Shown: piece after piece, positions 32,301 to 41,000 of the stretch | Position numbering within the stretch: the stretch's first letter is position 1 | How the letters are laid out: each line of letters opens with the position of its first letter | DNA from: Epinephelus fuscoguttatus | Taxonomy: Eukaryota > Chordata > Actinopteri > Perciformes > Serranidae | DNA length: 64,000 bases | Direction of reading: 5' to 3' | NCBI RefSeq assembly: GCF_011397635.1 | Contig: NC_064770.1 | Coordinates: 34,744,598-34,808,597 of the forward strand | Notes under the pieces: model-generated | Databases searched by the model: none | Seen by the model: only the letters and a program-made list of their open reading frames with translations | Told to the model about the DNA's origin: nothing | Made by a program: the position numbers and the translations under genes

Positions 32301-35300
32301 TGCAAAGTTTCATGTCTCTACGACATACGGGGCATGAGATATGCCCATTCAAAGTTTGACATTTCAATCGGTTGCTATAGCGCCCCCCCTTTGGCCAATT
32401 GATGTAATATTGCTTCATTTGCATCCTCCCATGACCCTCTACCACTGTCAGTGAGGAGAAAAACCTGGAACAGACACACAGACAGAGTTTTCGTCATTAT
32501 ATAGTAAGATTATTGATCAAGCAAACAGTTTTGCCTGACGAATGTCTCGTTACCAAAACGTTGCAACATTATTATCATAATTTTTGTTTGACATTGTGCG
32601 GGAATTTTTCTACAAGGTATGTTCTGCTCGTCCCTCTCCTACGTACCTGTTTGGAAATAGATGTGCAAAGTATTTGTCTTTTCATCTGGATGATAAATGT
32701 AACAGTGCTCAACTTTAATAATTTTCCTTCATCAGGTGGAGGAGCTTGACAGAATGGTGACGGAGATGGCGGGCTTCAAAAAGTAAGTTCTGTATTTAAA
32801 TAAACAAGATGAACAATTCCTGCTTCTAATATTTGGTAGAATAAGATCTGTTATGTAAGTATGATGGAAGACATATGATTAGAAAAGAGTAAGAGTGTTG
32901 CAGACAGCAGCAGTGTAACAGGCTCCAGTGTAACCACTCGGGGCATGTTCGTACCTTCAATGTGCGTCCGCTAAAAGTGCTTGTTTTTGCCAGAGACAGG
33001 CTCAGTTTATTTCTATGAGGGCCTCATAATATTATGGGAAGGATCCCAACAGAGAGAGACTTTGTTGTTGAAGAGTAAGACCCCTTTTGTTTTACTAGAA
33101 ACAGCCTCCAAATTGGTATCGCCAAACTCACCAGACTCCATTTAAATAAATAGTATTTTTTTTTACATCATTAAACACACTTTATTCAAAGTGGACAGAA
33201 ACAAAATAAAACTCATAAAAACATCTTGTTTCATCTCACCAGTGTTCTATAAATGACCAACTCTAATTGGGTTGAAACAAACTCTTAATTCACCCAGTTA
33301 GATGTGAAAACATGCTGGCTCTATACACGCTAAAATTACTGTTTATTTGAATGGAGTCTGGTGGGTTTGACAATGGTGTTTCGAGGCTGTTTCACAAAAA
33401 AGATCTTACTCTTTAACAAGGTCTTTCTCTTCAGGGATCCTTTCCATAATGGTGTCAGACACCTATTATAACAGTCTGACCCTGTTGGTGGCCAAAACAA
33501 GCACTTATGGTGGATGTAAATTGACGGTGTGAACATGTCCCCAGTGGTTACATCGACCTGTTTTCCCGCTGTCAGCTGCAGTGCTCTTGCTAAATACCGG
33601 ACTAGTTTCAAAAACTGTTGTTCCCATTTGTCACTTAGACACAGCAACATGGGAAGATACCGTCCAGGTTGAAATATACTGAACTCACCCTTTAATAACA
33701 CAAGACAAGCAGACGTGGAGATGATGCACAGTTCGTAGCAGAGTTTTTGTGTAAACTGTGAAATGTCACGACCACAGTATAGGTGGTGTTACTTAACAGA
33801 TTATGGAAACTTGCTTTATCATGAGCCCTGATGTTGTTCTCATGCACACAGAGCCTACCTGGTGACTGGACAGACATACAGCCGTAAGGTGGACATTGAC
33901 TGTCTGTCCAGCCTGGCCAGTTTGGGAGCCACTGTCCACAAGGTAAGCTGCAGGAGACTCAGAGAGAACTGCTGCCATCTAGTGGTGACAAATGGAAACC
34001 TGCACATGCTGTCATAAAGACTTGTCAAAGCTCATCTTTGATCTCTCCTCTATAGATCTGTACAGACATCCGCCTGCTCGCCAACCTGAAGGAGATTGAG
34101 GAGCCATTTGAGAAGGAGCAGATTGGTACATTCACATTCTGCCACACGTTATCCTGTAATGCAGATATCTGTACAAACTATACCAGCATCAAGTTGTCTT
34201 TCCTCTCCAGGTTCCAGTGCCATGCCCTACAAGAGGAACCCCATGCGTGCAGAGCGGTGCTGCAGCTTGGCCCGACATCTGGTGGCACTGATGGCCGACC
34301 CTCTGCAGACAGCGGCGGTCCAGTGGCTGGAGAGGACGCTGGACGACAGCGCCAACAGGTCAGCACCCCAGACACACATACGCACTGCATGTGGGAGATA
34401 TTCTGACATGCTTGTGTCAACCTAGAGTTACTCAGTTTTTTAATAAGAGGTTGTTGCTTGTCATTAGAGGTGTAGTGGTACAAATGTGGTACTGGATCAT
34501 GCAGAGGTGTTTCTCTCCCGCTTCCTAATAATTACTGATTCCACCCCCTTGCCCATGTACAGGAGGATCTCCCTGCCTGAGTCCTTCCTGACGGCTGACA
34601 TCATCCTCAGCACTCTGCAGAACATCACAGAGGGACTGGTGGTCTACCCCAAAGTCATCGAGAGACACATCCGCCACGAGCTGCCCTTCATGGCCACAGA
34701 GAACATCATTATGGCCATGGTGAAGGCTGGAGGCAACAGACAGGTACTGGTGTTGATTTTTGATTGTGTGTAACAACAGCCCACTGTGTCCTGACCCTTG
34801 TGCTTTAAATAACATGTCTTACTCCTTCAGGACTGCCACGAGAAGATTCGTGTTCTGTCGCAGGAGGCAGCGGCTGTGGTCAAACAGGAGGGCGGTGATA
34901 ACGACCTGCTGAAGAGAGTTCAGAAAGACCCCTACTTTGCCCCTATTCTGGGGCAGCTGGACGCCATACTGGACCCTAAGACCTTTATCGGCCGTGCTCC
35001 CCAGCAGGTACATCAGCAGTCCCTCGTCTTTATACTAGCTACCATCCTGACCACACCTCTACCATGTCAAGAGCTCTCAGCTTTAAGTATCTGTATATGA
35101 CAGGGTTCGTACAAAGTTTGGAAAGGTATGGCATCTGATTTCAGTAATTTCCAGGTCTGGACAGGTATGAAAAAAAAAAGAATAGAGAGTATGTAAAAAT
35201 ATCTGTTTCCAGACAACTGCCCTCATTCTGCTTTCTAAAATATATAGTTTCTAAACATAAGTTGGTCCTATAAACAGAGTGTTTGGAGCAGGCAGTCAGC

Positions 35301-37011
35301 GCAGCCAAAATGTTTACTGCTGTGTGAGAGTGTGTTCCATAGTGAACTGGAGGCAAGAAGCATGGGGAGCGATTGAATTTATTTTCTACTACAGCATCTT
35401 CTGCAATGGTTTTCCATAAAAATGAAGGTTATCTTAATCTGTATTCCTGTTCTGGCATCCAATGACACAAGAAGGCATTTTTTTTCCGGGTGTGTCAACT
35501 GTTTCTTCTCCAGTGTCCACTGTTTTTCTGCCACCAGTTAGGCCTGTCACGATAACAAATTTTGCTAATTGCGTCAGAAATTATTGCGATATTGTGCTTT
35601 TAAGACAATTTTTATTATTGTAATTTTGCTGTTTTTAGACCCTTTTTAAACGTATATAATGATAAAAAAGGCATATTGATGCAAGTACTCACTTTTAATG
35701 AGAAAAGACATTTATTTAACAAGAATATTTAGGAATGCAAAAAAGAAAGTTTAAATATCCAAAATAACACGTAAAAATATATGGAAATAAATAAATAAAT
35801 ACAAAAAAATAGACTGTCAGTCTCTCACTCTCAGGTGTGCAGTTAAGTTGGTCGTATTCGCTCTTTTTGTTGAGATGGTTTTAGAACAAACCCGGCACAC
35901 CAGCTCGTCCAAATTACTGGGCTCCCCTCTGTCATTTGGTTTAAATCCAAAATATTCCCACACAGGGGCCGTGGCATTTGGTTTAGGAACAAGTTCCATG
36001 TCTTTCTCTTGCGCTCAACTGTTTTGCTTTTCTCCGCCTCGTCTCCCCCTCACGAAGATGGCACTGTTTGTGTGGCCCATAGCCCCGCCTCCCCCACAGA
36101 GACAAGGACACTCGATGACAAAAGCTTTCCCTCCGTTCATTACACTAATGAACCAACTCACCTGGCTGCCAGACGATGCATGGCAGTGAATGCTCTTGTT
36201 GTCCAGTCTCTTTGGTGGAGAGAGACGAGGAAAACAAACACGCTTGAGTATGGCAATTAATCGCGGCCGGAAAAGTTACCGTCTCCCTTTTAATTTACCG
36301 TGCAATTAACCGACTTATCACATATCGCAACAGGCCTACCACCAGTATGCGCACGCAACTGCTTTGACCAAAATTGGTCTATAGTTAGTTTCTTTTATTC
36401 CCGTGTTATGCACCTAAAAGTGCCCAACCCTCATGGGTTTATACGTTAAGACACCAAAACAGATAGTTGCAGCGTTCACAGATAATTCATAACAATTGAG
36501 TTCATTTCAAAATAACAAAAAAGAAACAAACATACTATAACAGCTCATTCTTGAACAAAATATTCTGTCTATATATGCATGCACCACTTTTTTCCCCCCC
36601 TGAATTTTGTAAAACTTTTTTTTTTCTCATTTCACTTCACCAGTTTTGACTATTTTGTGTCGACCCATTAAAAGAAAATCCAAATATAAATCCATTTAAA
36701 TTACAGGTTTTAATGTAAAAGAGGGCCGTGAATACTTTTACAAGGCACTGAACAGGTTAATAGTCGGGTTTTCAAACCATTTATTCACATAAACATCTTG
36801 CTGTTTGTACTCAGATGTCAAGTACGGTCTGGAAAATCTACCAAGACCTCCCTGAAAATTTGAGTCTGTAGAAGTCTGGAACTATTCATGGTGTGTAATA
36901 CATCCTCTATATCCTCTCGTCCAGGTGACCAGGTTCCTGTCTGAGGAAGTCCGCCCCCTGCTGGAGCCGTATAAGGCCAAGATGGATGTCAAGATTGAGC
37001 TTGAGCTCTGA
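23400..37011 (+). CDS. adsl: Adenylosuccinate lyase (ADSL)
   Basis: Twelve exons in frame: 23400-23543, 30473-30676, 30841-30885, 31163-31242, 31383-31554, 32736-32782, 33852-33942, 34056-34125, 34211-34358, 34563-34743, 34831-35007 and 36925-37011, giving 481 residues (human 484). This cytosolic homotetramer of the fumarase/aspartase superfamily releases fumarate from SAICAR and from adenylosuccinate, the eighth step of purine synthesis and the last step to AMP. Visible marks: [20 protein letters not shown] near the N terminus, RHDVMAHVH with His83, [28 protein letters not shown] with His156 (human His159), [13 protein letters not shown], and the signature loop [14 protein letters not shown] at 286-299 with its catalytic serine. 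All active-site blocks are intact. Intron 1 is 6.9 kb and full of transposons. Confidence 0.98.
23935..25605. repeat. Probable transposon copies in adsl intron 1
   Basis: A block with GTGTCAAACATACAGCCCGT and CCGGCCCACC repeats (about 23938-24000) matches the style of a common fish repeat. From about 24018 (GGTCCATCCCAATACTCAC) to about 25600 (GAACTGGGATTGGCCC) the ends are loosely inverted, suggesting one DNA element of about 1.6 kb. There is no transposase frame. The limits are uncertain. Confidence 0.35.
25611..26330 (-). mobile_element. DNA transposon with 108-codon ORF, copy 1 (adsl intron 1)
   Basis: The ends are loosely inverted: a GATGCTTTTAAACCTGCC-type left end and a GTCTGAAAGCAGCC right end. 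The segment is nearly identical to 54632-55355. A minus-strand ORF at 26258-25932 encodes 108 residues with a hydrophobic stretch ([20 protein letters not shown], residues 64-83). The ORF may be the first exon of a lost transposase, since the following frame continues as [13 protein letters not shown] near 25871. The superfamily was not determined. Confidence 0.7.
26340..28005. other. adsl intron 1, central part
   Basis: No exon, RNA gene or delimitable transposon is seen. The minus-strand ORF at 26517-26768 is not convincing. The stretch looks largely single-copy within this window. Confidence 0.5.
28008..29210. mobile_element. Foldback-like transposon, copy 3, partial (adsl intron 1)
   Basis: The left arm from about 28008 has TTTTTCCTCTTACCTGTAGT, GTGTTGGAGATATCAGCCAT and further blocks shared with copies 1 and 2. 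GCGGGTGTAGTTCGGT near 29192 belongs to the same family. It is interrupted by the hAT-like element at 28672-29183, and its right arm is lost next to the THAP-bearing element. Confidence 0.6.
28672..29183. mobile_element. 512-bp hAT-like MITE with perfect 8-bp target duplication
   Basis: TAGTGTTGTCACGATACC at 28672 is mirrored by GGTATAGC-type sequence, with TGCAACACTA ending at 29183. CACAGTTG is duplicated exactly at 28664-28671 and 29184-29191. An 8-bp duplication with short inverted ends is the hAT signature. The interior holds repeated CGGTACC/CGATAC-type words and no transposase. It sits inside foldback copy 3. Confidence 0.85.
29225..30338. mobile_element. Transposon with THAP-finger exon (adsl intron 1)
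   Basis: AATTGACCTATGGCTAAG at 29221-29238 is repeated exactly, inverted, at 30325-30342. The palindromic AATT can be counted either as part of the ends or as a 4-bp target duplication. A minus-strand ORF encodes a THAP-type zinc finger (30174-29950) and a plus-strand ORF of 101 codons starts at 29230. At 1.1 kb it is too short to be autonomous. THAP fingers occur in P-like and Kolobok-like vertebrate transposases; which of these applies is not settled. Confidence 0.75.
29950..30174 (-). pseudogene. THAP-type zinc-finger transposase remnant
   Basis: The 74-residue frame begins [18 protein letters not shown] and continues with [19 protein letters not shown] and, later, [11 protein letters not shown]. 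The C-x4-C start, the central Trp and the later HIC group fit the C2CH THAP domain, which binds DNA. The frame then stops, so only the DNA-binding exon is left. A splice to a missing downstream exon is possible because GTAAGT (minus strand) occurs near 29970. Confidence 0.65.
31690..32490. repeat. Dispersed repeat in adsl intron 5
   Basis: This is a long non-coding block with style features of a fish dispersed repeat: GAGTAGAAAAACATGGGACAG near 31789 is echoed by GTGAGGAGAAAAACCTGGAACA near 32451, and CCACAGGGGGAGCCACAGCG with CCACGCCCTCCGCAATATTC lie inside. The echo suggests an internal or terminal direct repeat. The family is not named. Confidence 0.4.
35539..36338 (-). mobile_element. 800-bp hAT element with BED-finger exon (adsl intron 11)
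   Basis: The ends are TAGGCCTGTCACGATAA at 35539 and the complement of TAGGCCTGTTGCGATAT ending at 36338. CCACCAGT is duplicated exactly at 35531-35538 and 36339-36346. TIR sequence and 8-bp duplication both identify a hAT transposon. A minus-strand ORF at 35999-35817 encodes a BED zinc finger. The rest of the transposase is missing, so this is an internally deleted, non-autonomous copy. It sits in the last intron of adsl and does not touch splice sites. Confidence 0.92.
35817..35999 (-). pseudogene. BED-type zinc finger, hAT transposase remnant
   Basis: The 60-residue frame reads [15 protein letters not shown], then [11 protein letters not shown], then [13 protein letters not shown]. The aromatic start, Cys-x2-Cys and Asn-Leu-x-x-His are the BED-finger layout of ZBED-like hAT transposases. 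The final ligand position is Asp where His or Cys is usual, and the frame stops there, so zinc binding is doubtful. It is the N-terminal DNA-binding part only. Confidence 0.8.
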
Positions 37012-37130
37012 CACTCACACACATACACATGCACAGATACAGTGACTTGCACTGGAGCCAAGATAGTGAGACTTCATCATGACGTGTGGCCGTGCTGAAC
37101 GCTGCACCTCAATAAAGAACAACTGTGGAA
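37012..37130 (+). other. adsl: adsl 3' UTR and polyadenylation signal
   Basis: A short 3' UTR follows the TGA at 37009-37011. AATAAA at 37111-37116 is the only good polyadenylation signal nearby. Confidence 0.8.
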
Positions 37131-38062
37131 TGAATTCACCTCTGTCACTGTGTTTTCATTTCTGACAACGTGATCAACAATAATGTGGTAATAAATTATG
37201 CTGACAATGTTTCTATCACGTGTATTGACAGGAACCAAAGGTCATATGTGGTGCGAGCACTTTTACAACCTGACTCATAATTATAGGACTGCAAATTAAA
37301 TAATTATTAATCTAACACTGAGTTACTTAACATTTATGATGCTCACCTGTACACACCAAGACCTGAATAGCTGAGTTTCACTCATTACTATTTTAACCAT
37401 TTAAACAATTGATCATTGTTAAAAACCATTCAAACAAAGGATCTAAACCATTCTTTTTTAGAGTGTGTAGCCTTTGCAGTTTGCTTTCAGTTAACGGAAA
37501 GGAAAAGGTAAACCATGGAGAGGAAACCCACTCTTCAAACTGAGAGGAACTTGTTCAAGAGGTTGTAAATCTGAAAAAACACGGGCTCAAAGTCCAGCTC
37601 AGCCCTTAAATAGAAGCGTTTACCATACCTGACAGTGTAGCACACCACTGTGTGTTTCTCAGTGCAGGGAATGGAGTAAGGTTTTTTAGTTTATTGTTTA
37701 AAATCTTAAGGTTATCAAATTTGATATGTTTCCTTTCTTCGTCCCTCCAATCTCCACCCTTCCTCCTGCAGTAATCACATAATTTGATGTCATATTTTGC
37801 TGACTCAAAGTCGACTTATTGCTCCATCAGGACAAAGTGTAGTGACTTCCCATCGTGTCTTAGTGTCATTAAGGTAAAGGGAAAGATTGAATGAGCTATT
37901 TCAGGTAAAGTTTTGACAGAGAGCTGCATCTCAACCTGCAACCAGTGAGTACACACGGCTTCTCTCACACACATAGTATTTAATTTTTACACTGCAACTT
38001 TCAGTCAGAGGTATGTCCGTTCTCAGAGTTGAGCTCCTGTTGGACTCCAGCTGTCCTGCAAC
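37131..38062 (+). promoter_or_regulatory. Intergenic region and likely tmem150b promoter
   Basis: Less than 1 kb separates the adsl poly(A) site from the tmem150b start, so the promoter must lie here or a 5' UTR exon is included. AT-rich, with no CpG island and no clear TATA box. An upstream ATG at 38013 opens another frame over the tmem150b start and could act as a uORF if transcribed. Confidence 0.4.
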
Positions 38063-41000
38063 ATGTGGCTGTGGGCAATGCTCCCTATCTCTCTGGCTGT
38101 CTTCGGCACTTCGGGGATTTGGACTGTGTGAGTATTTAGCGTCTTCCTTTATTAATGCTTTCTTGCTGTTTCATTTTCAGTTTAGTTTATTTAAGAAGGG
38201 ACAGTGCAAATTTTTCCACGTTTTCATGGAGTTTTGGTAGGGATGTTTATTGAGAACTCTTCAGTTCTGAGTTTAACATAATGGGGATATGTCCGGAACA
38301 AACACACCAATATGCTTAGCTAGTAACAGAATGGATAAAGCACACAACATATGTCCACAGTAAACTCTATTTAAGCACAGACAGTGATTGTGGGTCAGTA
38401 TCATTAAGACCACTTACCTAAAACAAAACCTTCTGCACCTTCTGTGACCAGGAGCTCCATCCTACAGCACTGGGGAAGAAAGTAGGGAGCAAAACCTGCA
38501 AAAAAACTCAAATATTGTTATTTATTAATGCAGTAATGCTTTAAGTTAATTGCCTGTAAATCACACTAGATATGTTGTGGATACAGGTGTATCAGTACAG
38601 TACCTACCTCCCAGTGGGTGGAAGGGAAAAGGTATGGGGAACACGGTAATAACAAATTTGCATTAAAGGTATAGTGTATAGGATTTAGTGCCATCTAGTG
38701 GTGAGGTTGCAGATTGCAAGTAACTGAAACTATGTAGGAAAACTGCAGTGGCTGACGCAAAAACCTCATCTTGAGTAGCCTGGTTCCAGACCACAGACCC
38801 GGCCCACTCAACTGAGTAGGCTTGCATCTCTGGTCTCAATGAATTTGCGATTTATCTCGTCCAAACGATGGACGGACCAATGAACGCCGGGGGTCTAGTG
38901 ATTAGCCAATCAGCGCAACGCTGATGTCAAGCTGTACGCCGGTGGGTAACTGGTGAGGATAGTAACAATGGCGACCGCTACAGATCCTACAGACCACATT
39001 AACAATGCTATCGAGGTATTTTGCCACTACTCGCGTTAATGGAGGACCAAATTAAGGAAGCTGCTAAACTGGATTTAACGGCGATGCAGCTGGGTGTGCA
39101 CGACGATGGAGACATTTTAAATGGGCAATGCTCGCTTGTTTTCGGCACCCCCGAGGCATGGATACTAATGACGTCAGATTCTGGGTGAGTCGTTGATCTC
39201 TACTGATTGGTTAGGGAAAAATCAAATTCCCTCCCCCTTGTAAATCGCCTTCAATGGAGGCAGTGTCAGACTGAAGGTTCTGGGAGCTTCAGTCTGACAC
39301 TCAGGCTACATCTTGAGCCAATAGTCCTTTTCAAACAGCCTATTCACGGCAGTAATATGGCGTGTGACCCACCACCATACATTTAAAAAGCAGCTTTTAG
39401 CAGTTAGCGGCTAACTCCTTATCCTTGGAGCAGAGGATGAGATAAGTCACCATATAACGGGGATGGTAAATGATTGTTATTGTCATGTCATGTTTCTTGT
39501 TTATAAAGTGCTGCTGACCCAAATGTTTTATGTCACACAAGACATTATTGTGTTACATGTCACGCCTGGCAGACCTCTTTTGATTCCATGATGCCAGGAT
39601 GCTGTCTATAATCACACACTGGAGCGGAATGATGCTGCCCTTGATTGGTTCTGTGTAAAAATGCAAAGGAGGCATAAAGACGGGACATTGTAGCGGCTCT
39701 ATAGCACAAGCTCTGTGTAAAAAGGGCTAATGTTTGGTTTGTCCTTTCTGGACTCCTGTAGAAACAACATGGCAGCATAGTTGCAGATTTCGTAGCTGAG
39801 AGCTTTTATTCTACAAAAATAAATGACATTTTCACTATAAATGAATGCAGAAAAGGCACAAATTAGTGCTTAAAAATTCACCAGAACCCAGGAAATGAAG
39901 TGTTTGATGCTCAGAATTATTTGGCGGAGGACCCCCAAACCGCTTGTTACATGACTAAACATGACTGATGATATAATTTGATTCATGGGTTTATCCAGTA
40001 ACAATAAATAAATAAATCAGTGGTTGTTGTCCTCCCATTAGGTTTGTTCTATCTGTAAGAAATGGATCAGTCAACCTCACAGAAGGATTTCCTTACATCA
40101 GGTTGGTATGATGCTACTGAGACATGATAAGTCTCAGTAGAAAGCGATACAGCAAAACGTTCAGCCTAATCATATTGTGGAATGATAACGCTTTTATTCT
40201 CTCATTCACCTGTTAGTTACTGTGGCACCCACAACCCTCAGAGCTGTCTCTTCGCCCAGATCTGCAACATCTGCGCTGTTTTAGGTAATGACAGATCTAT
40301 TTATACAGCTCTCGGTAGTAGGAGTCATTATCTAAGATCTGTCCATCATATGCTTAGGTCTCCGTGTACCTGCTTGAAAATTAAGTCAAAGCTACTAATC
40401 AGGGCTGTGGTAGTTTTCAAATCTCCTTTTGAAGTCTTGGACTTATGCCTGTTTTATTTATTGAAAGGTCGTGTTGTCTTCTTGTAAATTGTACTCAAAT
40501 CATGATTTCTCTCAAGTAACATCTTAACCATCGTCACCATCTCACTCTCTGTCTGTATCTCTCAGCCCTGTGGATTGTGGTGATCCGTTTCCAGCAGATT
40601 AAGGACTACGGTCAGCATGGAAAGGCCAACATAGCCAGCATTGTTTTGGGATTCACCTCTGCCACAGCAATCTCCATCCTTGGCAACTTCCAGGTTAACA
40701 GCTTACAAAATGAAATACAATTTGAGAATAATAAATAACTCTTTTTTGGTCTTTTTTCTAATCCATAATAATTAATCTCTGCACACTAAAAATTTCTCTT
40801 CTCCCTCTGCTTTTGCCACTTAGCAATCAGTCGTAAGGAGTATTCACCTGTTTGGAGCGTTTGTGGCTTTCTTTGTCGGCCTGGCCTACTTCTGGGTGCA
40901 GCTGCTTCTAACCTACAGGGCTCAGCCGTCTCAGGGCCGATTCTGGGTCGGGCCCGTCAGGGCGACCTGCTGCACCCTCTGTACCAGCCTGGTCATCGCT

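Noticed and set aside
30472-37011. Retained-intron readings of adsl frames as separate small genes
   Set aside because: Each frame is an adsl exon extended into its intron; the joined exons reproduce the full enzyme with intact active site.
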